Notes under the pieces: model-generated
What the model saw: the letters and a program-made list of their open reading frames with translations, nothing else
Told to the model about the DNA's origin: nothing
Database searches by the model: none
DNA from: Metridium senile
Lineage: Eukaryota > Cnidaria > Anthozoa > Actiniaria > Metridiidae
Assembly: GCA_949775045.1 (NCBI GenBank)
Contig: OX459095.1
Span: 37,446,809-37,510,808, forward strand
DNA: 64,000 nt
Direction of reading: 5' to 3'
Translations under genes and position numbers: made by a program
In this document: positions 33,240 to 46,000 of the stretch, piece after piece
How positions within the stretch are numbered: position 1 is the first letter of the stretch
Layout: each line of letters begins with the position of its first letter

Positions 33240-33645
33240 TTAGGGCGTCATTAGGGTCAAAACGGTTAACCTGCTTAAATCTAATATTTAATACAGGGCT
33301 ACACTGTTAACCTGCTAAATCAAATGTAATGCAGGGACAAAACTGTTAACTTGTTAAAATCAAATATAATACAGGGCTAAACTGTTAACCTGCTAAATCA
33401 AATATAATGCAGGGTCAAAACTGTTAGCTTGTTAATGCAGGGACAAACTGTTAACCTGCTGAATCAAATATAATGCAGGGACAAACTGTTAACCTATTAA
33501 ATCAAATATAATACAGGGCTTATTAACTGTTAACCTGCTAAATCAAATATAATGCAGGGACAAACTGTTAACCTATTAAACCAAATATAATGCGGGGTCA
33601 AAACGTTTAACTTGCTAAATCAAATATAATGCAGGGTCAAATTAA
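33240..33645 (+). repeat. Minisatellite, about 42-48 bp unit, roughly ten copies
   Basis: The core is CTGTTAACCTGCTAAATCAA followed by ATATAATGCAGGG(A/T)CAAA. Unit length varies through small indels, and one copy is truncated. It lies between a DNA transposon and unrelated sequence and has no coding potential. Confidence 0.9.
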
Positions 33646-34035
33646 CTACAAGAAATTTGCTGCAAGGTCACACTGTTAACTTGCGAGAAATAAGAAATAG
33701 ACTAAATGTAGAGCTATGTTGTAAAAATATAATAACCGCTAGGTTATTCTACTAACAAAATAACGATAGCAAGTGATAGCTTGTTAAAACAAGTTGCACG
33801 TGGGAATAAAATGCATGTAGCGTTTGAAAGTAAAGGATTTGAATTGCAAATTTAACACAGCATGTAAAACCTAAGAAAACAAACCTAAAAGAAACTACCA
33901 AAACTAACTTGAAAGTTAAAAAACAAAAAAAACTCAAAAAGTCACAGAAACTAAGAAAACGTGGTGTAGGTGAGGGAAGGAGGGAAATACGGCGAGGGAA
34001 GGAGCATGCAAGATGGCGAGTCAGTACTTTTTATA

Positions 34036-34500
34036 CCTGAAGGTTTTGAGCGCCGTCCGTAGAATTATCTGTTGTATTATCTGTTGCATCTGTTGCGCTT
34101 GTACCCGCGACGTTACGTGCTGCATTGAAAGCTTCTGAAGCGGAGGCTGGCCTTTGAGTTTCTGCCGGTTGTTTAGGCGGCATGATGACTGTGTACCCTT
34201 GGCAGTTGTACAGAAGATTGATATGCTAATTGTGATTCTCACTTATATACTTGTGGGAGACCGCTGACAATAGCAAAATAAACGGGAAGAGTACAAGTAC
34301 AGGAGAATATACTACAGCATGAAATATACCTCTGGTTGGGTTGGTTGTTGTATAGCTGGATTTACAACTGGATGTACGGCGGCTTGTACAGCGGCTGGTT
34401 GTGGTAAAGATTGCTCTGCCGGCTCGTCTTGCTCTTGCAGGGCAGCCAAAGCACCCAGGTCCGGTATTTCTGGGTTGATAGCGGGGTTGATAGCGGCCAT
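34036..34500 (-). CDS. Putative two-exon N-terminal gene fragment, Pro/Ala/Gln-rich
   Basis: ATG 34500 starts a low-complexity frame (MAAINPAINPEIPDLGALAA, then QPAAVQAAVHP) up to a donor GAG|GTATAT near 34330. On the same strand, after an acceptor near 34200 (CCAAG), a frame with ATG near 34183 reads MPPKQPAETQRPASASEAF and ends at another donor, CAG|GTATAA, near 34036. Which phase is used after the first intron is uncertain, and the two pieces could be alternative starts. No domain is recognised; gag-like or regulatory N-terminus are both possible. Confidence 0.3.
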
Positions 34501-34679
34501 GAGGCTTCGGCGACGCCAATGAAGTTAAGCAAAAAACTGTCTCGGAGCTCTTGAACGGCGTAACGTCGAAGGAAAAGTGTGTATTTATTGGAAACAATTG
34601 CTTTAATACCCGATTTTTAGCACGGGATCGCCTGAGGTATTTCTCACCTAGACCTGATGCTTGAGAGAGCACTCAATCC

Positions 34680-35138
34680 TCCCGCATGGCGTTGGAATTT
34701 GGCTATTTTGTGTGTGAAGATTTCTTTCAAACACGCACACATACGCCTACGTCATCAGGTATTATGATTCAAGATTATTATCAATATGTGCATGAAGATA
34801 GTTTTTTTCAATATTGTAAGAAAACAAATTAAACTGGGATATCCGCTATAAGGTATAACCTATTTTGTATATTATCCAAATGATATTTTATATCATAACA
34901 AGCATTTCTCATCTCGTTGTTATATGTTCTTGTTATCTCGTTGGTTTTGCCATTCCGAAAATATTTTAAAAGCCAATTATTTATTTACCAGATAAGTCTT
35001 CACTCTTAGTAGAGTATTACAGACTGCGTTAGAATTAAGATTAAAGAAATTAATATTTGATAATAATATGATAAATAGTATAATAATATAATTGGTCAGT
35101 GTTAATTAATTGGACGGTGTATAAAATTGTGTTCTTAT
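34680..35138. other. No gene seen
   Basis: AT-rich sequence before the 3' end of the next LINE. Confidence 0.4.
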
Positions 35139-38100
35139 AAATCAGAGATAGTTTTTTTAAAGTTTAATAAAGAGGAAGATGACATAATTTCTTGTGGTAA
35201 GTTGTTCCAATGGGCAATGGTTCTTGGGTAAAAAGAATACTTGTAGTATGCAGTGAGGCTGTTTGTAGCGATGAAGACAGTCTGACTGTCTAGTGTTCTT
35301 TGTGTTCTTTTGGGGGGTTTGTAGTTAATCGCGTTCGTAGTAGACTAGGCCATTTCTCTGTTTGTAGATCATAGTGAGACGAGCATCTGATCTTCTAGAT
35401 TCCAAAGTTCTCCAGCCGAGGGAGTGCAACATGTCACTTACGCTGTCCAGACGATTAAATCGTCTGAGGACCCAGCGGGCTGCTCGGCGCTGGACCATCT
35501 CCAGTTGTCTTCTATTTTTAGTTGTGTATGGGTCCCAAACAGTAGCACAGTACTCAACACAAGGTCTCACCAGTGCTTTATATGCTCTTTCTTTAGTTTT
35601 AGCAGTACAGGTGCGGAGATTTCTTCGCAAGAAGCCCATGGTCTTGTTTGCTTTTGTTGTGATTGTATTTATATGCTCATTCCAACGCAGGTCGTGTGAT
35701 AGGTATATCCCTAGATATTTGGTGGTATTTACAGCTTCTAGGACGTTAGGAGTTTGTAGTTAAATTCGATAGGAGTTCGTCTGCGTGTTACTCTAACAAT
35801 GTTACACTTGCTTATAATGAATTCCATCTGCCAGTCGGATACCCATTTTTCTAGGATAAGCAGGTCTTGTAATTGTATACAGTCATTTGCTGATTTGACT
35901 GTTAGGTAAATAGCAGTGTCATCTGCAAAAAGGCGAACTTTTGATTTGACTTGGGATGGAAGGTCATTTATAAAGGCAAGAAAAAGAATTGGCGCCAGTA
36001 CTGAACCCTGAGGTACTCCTGAAGTTACGGGTGTATAAGGAGAATGTTCACCTTCTAATAAAACACTTTGCATTCTGTTCGAGAGGAAGTCCTTTAACCA
36101 GTTTAGTGTGCAGTTATCAATACCGTAATTTGACAATTTATATAATAGGCCATTATGTGGAACCTTGTCGAAGGCTTTACTAAAGTCCATGACGATGACG
36201 TCAGTTTGGCCTCCATTTTGCATATTTTTTGCGAGATCGTCTATAAAGGCAATCAGTTGGGATTCGCATGAACGTAGTTGTCTAAATCCATGTTGGAAGT
36301 CATTTAGGATGTGGTGGTTTTCGAAGTGTTTTGAGATGTTAGATACTAGTATATGTTCCATTAGCTTACTGCAGATACAAGTGAGGGAGATAGGTCGATA
36401 ATTTTCAGCAAGTTGCTTGGATTCCTTTTTGTGTATTGGGACCACATTTGCTAGTTTCCAGTCTGTTGGTACAACGCCTGTTCTAAGCGAGGCTTTGAAT
36501 ATAGTACAAAGGACTGGAGCGATCTGGCAACTTAACTCTTTCAGAACCAGAGGATGTAGGGAGTCTGGACCAGCTGATTTGAAGGGGTTTGTCTTGTTCA
36601 GCAATTTCTGAATTCCCTCGACAGTAATGTGTATTGGTGGCATAGGTGGATAGACCTCAGGAATTTGAGTATTGATTAGCTGTTTAACAATGTGTTTGAG
36701 TTTCAAAGGTGTATACTTTGAGAAGGCACTCTGAAACTGGTCATTAAGCAATTTGGTCTTTTTAGCAGAGTCAGTCACGATGGTGGTTCCTGATTTGAGT
36801 GTAGAAATTCCTGCTTTAACACTGCGTGCATGTTTGATAAATGTCCAAAACCGTTTGGAGGTATGTGGGTCATTTGCAGCATCAGTGGGTTCTAGTATCT
36901 CATCAACATAATTCCAGTAAGATTGACGGGTCTTTTTTTGTACTTCACGCTTGAGGGATTTGTGAAGGATGATATCTCTTGGATTATGTGTTATGTTTTT
37001 GATTTTGAAATATCTGCTTCTTTTTCTAATCAGTCTTCTGAGATCAGAATTTATCCAAGGATATGAATTTTTCTTCTTGGCAATTTTGGTTGGGATGAAT
37101 TTGTTGATTCCAGTGTGGAGATGGTTTTTGAAGGATTGCCAAAGTGATTCGACATCGTTTTCCTCGCCATATTGTTGTGAGTTATTGTAGATATCATCGC
37201 TGTAGATCTGCATATATAACTTAAAAGCATCCCAATCAGCTTTCTTGTACAGATGTATCTTTCTGGGCTTTTGTAAGTTGACAATAGGAGATATGTCCCC
37301 TTCAATTAGGACTGCATCATGATCTGCTAGACCAGGTAATACATCAATTTTTGATATTAGTGTTGGATTGTTTGTAATGAATAAATCTAGAGTGTTTTTT
37401 AGTCGTGTTGGCTTGTCAACCATCTGCGTAAGGCCATTGTCATCTAAACTTTCTAAGAAGATTTCGTGTGAGTCAGCAGCAGGGCAATTGTGTTTTAAGG
37501 TTTTACTTCAATTAATACCTGGGAGATTGAAATCACCAGCTAGCCAGATATGACAGTTTTTGATGTTGCAAATCCTGTCTAGGGAAGTGTTGAGGAGATC
37601 CACGCTATCCTTGTCATCAACTTTAGGTCTGTAATATGAGCACACGTATAGGTTCTTTGAGCCTGCTATAGTGATTTTATCCCAAGCCATTTCACATGAT
37701 GTTTCTAGGTGCTCTTGGCGTGTTGAGGAGATATGATCAGAAACTGCAGTAAATACTCCTCCACCAGTTGAATGTCTATCACGACGGTAAATTGTGAAGT
37801 TGGGTGGGAATATTTCGTTGTTCTTGATGTCTGGTCGGAGCCAGAACTCTGTACCAACGATGATGTCGGGGTTAACGCTATCAATCATGGCGTGCAGTTG
37901 TTCTTTCTTGTTAACAATAGACTGACAGTTGATATTTAGCAATCTGAGGGGTCTTCTTTGTTTTTTTTTTTGGTTTGGTAGTTGGACGTTTAGATGTAGG
38001 CAGCTTGACATGTGTTGATGTTTTTGGTGATGAAGTATCTTTTGGGATGTCAGGTCGTATTGCAGTTGAAAGGTCAGTAGGGGCAGATGAAATTAGGTTT

Positions 38101-38231
38101 GAGAAAGGATTTGAGAGCTCCATAGATGTTTCAGAATCAAATAACGAGCTTGAGAAATTTGGAATGCCACAACATGTACAGATCCATACAGACGATGAGT
38201 TTGCTAAACTTTTGTAGATTACGGAGCTCAT
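35139..38231 (-). pseudogene. Nearly complete CR1/Jockey-like LINE ORF2 (copy 6): PHD-like finger, endonuclease, RT
   Basis: 38231-37970 encodes a cysteine motif (WICTCCGIPNFSSSLF) like the PHD-type start of some CR1 ORF2 proteins. A frameshift in an A-run near 37960 leads into the APE endonuclease (LLNINCQSIVNKKEQL, GTEFW, RDRHSTGGGV, AGDFNLPGIN). A TGA at 37508-37510 replaces a probable Trp codon. Then the late endonuclease (LADHDAVL), linker and RT follow in one 561-codon frame: ENYRPISLT, MDFSKAFDKVPH, SGVPQGSVLAP and RLFADDTAIY. Single-base frameshifts near 35755 and 35325 precede the C-terminus, which ends in PRTIAHWNNLPQEI with a stop near 35140. Four lesions in about 3.1 kb make it a fairly young pseudogene. 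Confidence 0.9.
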
Positions 38232-38399
38232 ATGGGATTGCGGAGCTCAATTTTGTTGCATAACGAGTTGACTTTGGAATATAATCTTCTATATAGTTTT
38301 TTTGTTCTTCTGCGTCTGCTTTTGGCTGTCTAAAACTCCGTTTTGGTGGAATTCTGGTGCGAAAGTCCGTATATGAAGCACCAAATGAAAACGACAACT

Positions 38400-39118
38400 T
38401 AACTGCTTCGTGCGAAGCAAGGTCTGCACATTTGATTTTAATTTTATTTGTCTATTGTTATTGTAGATAGATTGTTCCCAAATTGAAACATGAATACCTT
38501 TTTTCTTTTGTTTTCTCATATCAATCAAGTTATTACATTATTCGATTCTATAGTTTCATCAATATTGGACAAAATGATCATTAAAATGGTCCCAAAAGGA
38601 CATGATGTGAACAATAGTGAGATTGGTTTTCTAATAATGGAATAAGTCATACAAATAATGTGCAGTTTCTTCACATTACAATACGAATAAAGTACAAACA
38701 CTTAAGAACGAAATAGTACTAACTAAGTAGTACAAAATAGCACTAATTGAAGAATAGAATAAAGGAATTTTCCTGATTTATTAATATTATATTACGCTTT
38801 TAGTGTCTGCACTCATGTTGTTGTCATATCGAAATCTCTTCCTAATGAAGTAGGAGGGACCAACGAAAAGAACTAATGAGGGTGTCTCTATCAGATTATT
38901 CTTAGTATATGTTTGTCTGCGAGAACAATGATATAAAATATAACACAAAATTTTAGCCTAAAAACGCAATATTATAATTAGCATTGTTAATGTCTTTTAA
39001 TCATCGGTTAAATAATTGCACTGTTTGATTGTTTACCAAGCCCAACGTTTCCAAGACATAACAAACGACATATTTCAAGATTTTAGAAACACCACTCTTC
39101 ATCTTCTCTGCACTGGTT
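38400..39118. other. Non-coding interval containing a short MITE-like repeat
   Basis: Only the element at 38695-38818 stands out in this stretch. Confidence 0.4.
38695..38818. mobile_element. MITE-like repeat, relative of 60094-60234
   Basis: It starts AAGTACAAACACTTAAG and ends ACGCTTTTAGTGTCTGC, with internal TAGTACTAA/TAGCACTAATT motifs. The same ends and motifs appear in the copy inside the ISL2EU element at 60 kb. Confidence 0.5.
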
Positions 39119-39450
39119 ATGGTTTACAGTAACGACCTTCGTTGGAGAGTTGTGCTATTTCGATATGGCGAGAACAAATCGCCAAGATACATTGCACAGA
39201 AACTCAAAATTAGCTTAAGTACAGTGTATCGTATTCTTGCGAAATAAAAAATGTTAGGAAATGTCTTTCCTAAAAAGATTGGAAGAAAGGGATGTAACTA
39301 AACTAATGACACGATCTCAAATCTGTATTCTATGTGAATAAATTTAAAAAAAACAGTACCGCCTATCTTAGCGAAATGCAGAGGTACATGGAGCAGGCAA
39401 CTGGCTCACACTATTCCATCATTTCGATACACACGAAAAAGGGTTAGAAC
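39119..39450 (+). pseudogene. Tc1/mariner-type transposase N-terminal fragment
   Basis: ATG 39119 opens a 42-codon frame: MVYSNDLRWRVVLFRYGENK, then a helix-turn-helix (SPRYIAQKLKISLSTVYRIL). After a TAA at 39245-39247 the same strand continues with GNVFPKKIGRKG and, in another frame near 39360, YLSEMQRYMEQATGS and FRYTRKRVRTI. This order matches the DNA-binding half of IS630/Tc1-type transposases. The DDE half is missing, and the remnant is too broken to be functional. Confidence 0.65.
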
Positions 39451-40548
39451 AATTTTTCTTTATTTGAACTGATATTCAAGTGTAGATTTTAGCTGGTAAG
39501 GTTGCATTAAAAAAGTGGCATGACTTTTGTTTTGAGAGAGCGACCAAGTAACTAGTTACCAGTTAACATAAAATAACATTTTTCTGTAATTATGTACAAT
39601 AATGAGCTCATTAAATGAACTATTGAAAAAATGCATGTGTTACACGTTTCAACTTGGAATCCCTAACATTAAGAAAACATAATAAGTTTCATAAGTTCAG
39701 TATAAAACATCTAAATAGATACATCAGAAACAATGTTATCTGATTTATTGAAGGTTATCTTCAAATTGTTGCAAAGGAATAGAGATTCGGCAATCTGTAA
39801 TTCTGATAGAGCTAAGAGGTTGGGAATAATGGTCACTAATGTTTCTTGAAAGAAGGTCAACAGTGTTAGCTCACCACTTTCATCAGCTGGGAGGAGCACT
39901 TTTGCTGTCACTTTTTTGGGACAATCAGCACGTCTCATCATACTTCTACATCCTTTTAGAGCACTCCAGACAATAAAGATCAGCGTGGACACTTTCAACA
40001 GCCTGGATGTTTGCTACTACTCTTGTTATGAAATCACTATCATCATCTTTTGTGTGTGGAAATATCTCTATTCCAGAAAGTATATGATCTGCCTCGGGTA
40101 AAGGGACAATCTCAGATCGTCATAAGGTCAACTTCTTTTGGCCATCCCACTCTCGAACCTAAACAGAGAAGAAAAAGAATATAATGACATAGTAAATTTG
40201 CGAGATGTAGTGATTTCACAAAATGGTACGTACAGTCATTGAGTTGAATGTACTTGCAAGCAATTTGAACATGTTGAATATCACGTGCCAGTCCTTTAAA
40301 GCCATATTATCATTGTATTATAATAATTTCAAGAACAAAAAAGCGTCTTTGAACTATTGGTCGACACTATAAATTATTCGTTATTATTATTAATTGGTCA
40401 GGTTATTAGTAATAAAAAATGATAATGTACGCACCTGCAAAGAGCAAAAGCGATATATTTCTCCTAACTTTACTTTGTCTATGTGATGCTGCCAAAGATC
40501 AAGAAGTAATGTTTAAAGTCCGACAATGAGGACTGGACAGGATTTCAA

Positions 40549-41040
40549 GTCCGCGCAATTAGTTCCAGTCCGGGGCGCAGCAAGGACTTGAAATCCCGTA
40601 CGGTCCGAATTGGAGGACTTTGAACGACTTCTCAAACTCAATAATTATTTGTGAGGAATCTTCGTCTATAGATATTTAGCCATTTTATTATAATGAAACT
40701 ATTATCTGATAGTTATGCATGCATGGATAATTTCTATAACAGTTTAAAACATTCCGTTCTGGTCAACGAATTAGCTTGTGGCTTAATGGTAAGCAATAGG
40801 AATTAGTAAGTTAGTGGTTAGAAGTTCGAGTCTCGGTACTGGATACCATGAAAATATTTCAAATGTCTTTTAATCCTTTAAAAAGTAAAGTTAAATAAGG
40901 AACTATGTTTTTTCTGGGCTAATATTTTTAAGTGTCACTATATAAAGCGTTACCAAAGTATATTAAATCATTTCCAAGTACGGAGGACTTGGAAACGATT
41001 TCAAAGTACGGATGACTTTGAAATGATTTCAAAGTACTTT
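40549..41040. repeat. Short inverted and direct repeats in the OB-fold gene intron
   Basis: GGATTTCAAGTCC (40550) pairs with GGACTTGAAATCC (40582). GATTTCAAAGTAC occurs twice around 40992-41034. These look like relics of a small repeat family. Confidence 0.55.
40767..40850 (+). repeat. tRNA-related sequence, possible SINE head
   Basis: TGGCTTAATGG resembles a pol III A box, and GTTCGAGTC about 45 bases further matches the B box, followed by ...GATACCA. The T stem does not pair well, so this is not a functional tRNA. Confidence 0.3.
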
Positions 41041-41755
41041 GGAGCGAACTTTCCGGGGTTTCAAACCTCATCATGTGATCTAATTCGAGACACCTGATTT
41101 CCTCGTGAATTATTAAAAAGTTTGAGAAGGATATTGACAGATTTGTCTGCAACAGTAGTTGTAGCTACCCGATATTTTTTCTGACCAACACATTTTACTG
41201 CTTTCATATGAACCACTTTTCCACAGATGACAACTTCGTCAGACTCGTTTTCATCAAAATCTAGAATGGCGCTGATCGTGGATTCCATTTCACTATAGAA
41301 ATCAGACATCTCCTTTTGCTTAAAACTGTACTCCACTGGATCAGGAACAGACAAATTTATGATATCATTGATGATAACTTTACTGTTGTCTTTAGTGCGG
41401 GTATATCGGCGTATCTTTAAGGGCGTATGTGTCATTTCGCTGTTTTCTAGGATAAGTCTTTTTCTCTTGGAATACAATATAGCCTCTTGGCTCTCTTCGG
41501 CATTTGTTTGGAGGGTTAATGTGCAATAATTCACCGTGTCGTTTTTGTTTCGCTTTGACGGAGATAACCTATGCACATACGCAATCATTTCAATTTGATC
41601 ACGTTTTCCATCACTTGGCAAGGAGGCGGGTGAAGCTGCAGAATTAACAACTTTGGTTATTATAGCGTCTGTCATGGCGAGTGCCACGTGCTTTTAGAGC
41701 TCCGTAGAGTTTCAGTCAGGAATCTCAACTTAAAGTATAATTTCCAGTCAGTTTG

Positions 41756-42607
41756 ATGAACGAAAATAATAATACAGGAACCCGTAGAACAAGGGAAGAG
41801 TTATCCTCGGTATCTTCCGTTGAAAGTGAATCAAGATCTCCAAAAGCAAAATCACTAAAAATGGCTGACGAGACTTCGGCTAATACAAGCGAGCCAACGT
41901 TAAAATCTCTTCATGCCATTCTACTAGAAGTACAAAGAAACACAAGTAAACTCTTGAGTGATAATGCTGTACTAAGAAATGAAGTCGAAGTCCTAAAAAA
42001 GTCCCTTCAGTTCCAAAGTACTACGGTAGAAGAGATACAGAAAGAAAATGCAGAACTGAAATCTCAAGTTAAGGAGCTAAACATGACCCAAGAGCTAATT
42101 ATGAAAAGAGCTGAAGACCTGGAGGATAGGAACGATAAACTTGAAATGTATACACGAAAATACAATCTTGAGCTCCATGGAATCCCGGAGGATGACGAAG
42201 AAGACCTTGAAGATATCGTAATTAAATTAGGAGAGAGTGTTGGTGTCGAAATAGAAGAAGACGACATCGACATTGTACATCGAATGAAAGTAAGATTCAA
42301 GAGCGGGCCAAGGCCAATAATAGTGCGCTTTATGTCACACAAGATTAAGTCAAAGATGTATAAAGCCAAGAAAAAGCTGAGAGGGGAAACAAGATTTAAC
42401 GACGAGTTAAATGGCGCTAAAGCAATTTATATAAATGAAAACCTCACAACGACGAGGAGAAGGCTATTTGCAGAGTTACGTAAACGAGCGAAGCAGTACA
42501 AATGGAATAGCTGTTGGTCACTAGATGGGAAGCTTTTCGTGTGCAAAGTAAAGGGGGACAGACCAATAAAGATAAGTACACACGCCGAACTTGAAGAACT
42601 TTTGTAA
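41756..42607 (+). CDS. LINE ORF1 protein (Tx1/L1-type RNA-binding chaperone)
   Basis: 283 codons, intact, from ATG 41756 to TAA. The N-terminus is basic and Ser/Glu-rich. Residues about 55-125 form a long coiled coil (LLEVQRNTSKLLSDNAVLRN, EEIQKENAELKSQVKELN). Residues about 130-235 hold an RRM-like region (NLELHGIPEDDEEDLEDIV, PRPIIVRFM) and the C-terminal domain with AIYINENLTTTRRRLFAEL and YKWNSCWSLDGKLFV. This is the trimeric coiled-coil, RRM and CTD layout of L1-type ORF1p, which packages the element RNA. The start with MNENNN follows a Tx1-like 5' UTR. Confidence 0.9.
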   Translation: MNENNNTGTRRTREELSSVSSVESESRSPKAKSLKMADETSANTSEPTLKSLHAILLEVQRNTSKLLSDNAVLRNEVEVLKKSLQFQSTTVEEIQKENAELKSQVKELNMTQELIMKRAEDLEDRNDKLEMYTRKYNLELHGIPEDDEEDLEDIVIKLGESVGVEIEEDDIDIVHRMKVRFKSGPRPIIVRFMSHKIKSKMYKAKKKLRGETRFNDELNGAKAIYINENLTTTRRRLFAELRKRAKQYKWNSCWSLDGKLFVCKVKGDRPIKISTHAELEELL

Positions 42608-43050
42608 TAAATTTATTTAATAGCTCTTCTATACTTTATAAGTTATCCTAGTTAGTATATACTGTAACAATTAATTATTGGACTAACTGTCAGGATACAT
42701 TTATTTATAATCTTTCAAATTCTCTTCCATATATTTACTAGTTACTGCTCAGAATACTCGATTTTCAGCAATAAGGGTTCTTTATCTTCGATTAGAAGTG
42801 GTGCTGGAATAGTTTTTAGTCAAGTACTTCTGCTTATCATAATTATTCATGATTCCTGACTGAATCCAAACCTAACAAAAGCTCGCCAAAATAGAATCGT
42901 GTTCTTTGTTGTTTTGTGTTGTAGTTTTTTTGTGTACTGTACATGTTTTCTTTAATAACAAAAAGCCTTAAGTTCATTCATTAAATAAATGCATAAAATA
43001 TTCACTAGCTAAGTTGAAAAGTAAGTCAAAGAAAACACGCGGTATAAGAC

Positions 43051-46000
43051 AATGACGATTCAATTTTGAGATATTATCATTAAATGTCAGGGGATTGCGT
43101 AATAGTCAAAAGAGACGTAAATTGTTTCACTGGTTTTCCAGGCATGGTGCACAAAAAGGAGTGGTTTTTATTCAGGAAACGCACTCAACCATAGATAGTT
43201 ATGAAAACTGGAAGCTTATTTTCAAAGGGGACATAATTATGTCACACGGCACAAATTTTGGTAAAGGGGTGGCAATATTACTAGGTGAAAAACTTGACAT
43301 CAATACACACTTGAAGATAGTAGATGAGAAAGGAAGATATATAATTCTTAATGTTAACATTCAAGGCACGGAAATTCTATTGATCAATATCTATCAACCA
43401 AATGACGAGAAGGGACAGGTAGAAACTTTACATGAAATCATCTCAGAAGTAAACAAGTTAGATCTACAAGCCGACACACCAATTATCTGGGGGGGAGACT
43501 TCAATGCCATTTTTGACACTAATTTGGATGCATCAGGGGATAATCCATCTTTAAAAGTTAAAACACTAGAAGTATTAGACACTATTATGACTGATTTAGA
43601 CTTATGCGATATATGGCGAGTCCGAAACTCTTCAACAAAGCGCTACACTTGGAGGGGTACAGCTCAAGGTAAAGTTTCAAATATTCAAAATAGACTATTT
43701 AGAAGACTCGACTACTTTTTAGTTTCGGACACTTTACAACCTGTTATTGAAAAATCGGAAATTATTGTAGCACCTGCTACTGACCACTCCGCTATAATGT
43801 TAAAATTCACAACTCTCGATGAAAGCCAAAGAGGTCCATCTTTTTGGAAGTTCAATAATTCGCTTCTACAAGATGAAGATTATATAAAGCTGGTGAATGA
43901 CTTGATAGATAGCTCGGTAAAAGAAAATTGTGCAGGGAATATTGCAAATCCGAATACATTATGGGAAATTATTAAATATAGAATACGAAAAGTAACAATT
44001 AGTTTTTCAAAAGGAAAAGCGAAAAGAAAGCGATCGAAATACGCAGAAATAGAGCAAAAGATTAAGGAGAGATACAGGGGAAAAATAATTGGGAGAATGA
44101 TGGAGAGGCTCTTGCCAAGCATGATGAGTTAAAAAGTGAATTGAACGAATACAGCAAGAATGTAATGGAAGTATTATGCTTAGATCGAGATGTAGATGGT
44201 ATGAAGAAGGTGAAAAGTGCACCAAATATTTTTTGAACTTAGAAAAACGGAACAAAGAAAAAACACATGTTCGTAAAATAATAGAAGATGGTAAAAGTAT
44301 AACGAATCCCCCAAAAATTTTGGAATCTCTCAATTTTTTCTATCGCAATTTGTACTCCTCAAAAAATGAAAAATCGGAAATAGAATGCACGGATTTTCTC
44401 ACAAAAGTAAATGTTCCAAAAATATCACCAGAAGAATCGCAAATGTGTGATAAGGCACTAACATTACAAGAATGTTTCGAGGCACTTCAAAAATTAGGCA
44501 ATTCAAAAAGTCCAGGTAATGATGGATTGACTAAGGAGTTTTATACTTCATTTTGGGGGAAATTAGGACCATTGTTGGTAAGATCTTTAAATTATAGTCT
44601 AGAAAAAGGTCATTTCACTATCACTCAACGTCAAGTAGTTATAACAGTTATCGAAAAACAGGGAAAAGATGTTGGCGACCAATTAGCTTAATTAATGTTG
44701 ATGCAAAAATTTGTAGCAAATCTTTGGCTATGAGACTAGTTAAAATTCTTCCAAAGATAATAAATCCAAATCAGGCTGCTTATGTTAAAGATAGGTATAT
44801 CGATGAACCTTTAAGGTTTATTGATGACCTGATGAAGTTTTCTATGTCAGAGGAAAGAACATCGCTCTTGTTTGCAGCAGATTTTGAAAAAGCTTTCGAC
44901 AGTATTGAGCATAATTTTATATGGGCAACTTTAAGTCGGTTTGGTTTCGGTAATCAATTTATAAAATGGATGCGTCTTCTTTTGGAAAATACTCAAAGTT
45001 GCGTAATAAATAACGGATTTGTAACGGTTTTTTTTAGTATAAAAAGAGGTACGAAACAAGGGGACCCCATCTCCCCATATATTTTCATACTTATAATAGA
45101 GATTATGGCTGAAATGATTAGAAGTAATACTAATATCAACGGTATAAATTTAGATGGAAAAGATGAGAAGGTTAAACTTTTGCTCTTTGCTGACGACACA
45201 ACCTTTTTTCTCAAAGATATTGAAAGTCTTTCGCACATTTTAGAAACCTTAAACACATTTCGCCTCTTTACATCGCTCAATATTAATCTTGAAAAATCAG
45301 AAATAGGTTGGTTAGGTCCAAAAGGAAAAATTAATCATAGTGACACACAAAGCAATACAAAATTAAAATGGATTGACTTTCATGAAACAGGAATTAAAAT
45401 TCTAGGTATCCACTTCTCGCATAATGCGGAATATAGTAATAAAAATAATTATGAACGAATTTTACAAAACCTTAAAACAACACTTGCTATCTGGAAAGCT
45501 CGCCCTCTAACACCAATAGGAAGAATTCAAATAGTTAAATCGTTAGGTCTATCAAAAATTAAATATGTATGCTCATGCTTGGGAGCCAGTGAAGCCTTTA
45601 TAAAAATTGTGAAATCCGAGATTGTTAATTTTGTCTGGAATGGAAAGAAGCCAAAATTTAAGTATAAAACTCTGATTGGAAACTATGAAGACGGAGGGTT
45701 AAAATTCCCAGACTTTGATTGTATAGTAAAAGCTAATCTCTTTAAATGGGCAATTAGGTTAATGGATGATAAATATATGTATTGGAAAGCCTTGCCTTGG
45801 TCTAAATTACAATCTTTATGTGGAATCGCTTGTATCAGAGAAAATTTCAAATTCTTAAAACTACCCAAAAGCATGCCAAGTTTTTATTATAATGCGTTAA
45901 AGGTCTGGTCGGAGAAAAGTTTCACAAAAGAAATAAATGAACCTTGTCAAATCTTAAGACAATCTTTGTGGAATAATATTCATATTGAGTTTGTAGCAGA

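Larger units (their letters stand above)
39711..41658 (-). pseudogene. OB-fold (RPA-like) protein gene, main part
   Basis: 41658-41110 encodes VVNSAASPASLPSDGKR, then DQIEMIAYVHRLSPSKRNKN and YCTLTLQT, followed by YTRTKDNSKVIINDI and an OB-fold-like segment (VVICGKVVHMKAV, VADKSVNILLKLF), ending near a donor CAG|GTGTCT. A short exon may lie at about 40290-40235. A strong acceptor (TTCTTCTCTGTTTAG) at 40159 opens the last exon, 40158-39711: VREWDGQKKL, HILSGIEIFPHTKDD, then a CxxC zinc-ribbon-like CLECSKRM and, after a frameshift near 39960, the terminal part. The layout resembles the second OB fold plus zinc ribbon of RPA70-like ssDNA-binding proteins. The 5' exon is at 47250-47415, displaced by a LINE insertion. 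Confidence 0.55.

Noticed and set aside
40767..40850. Functional tRNA gene
   Set aside because: T stem and acceptor stem do not pair; at most tRNA-related.
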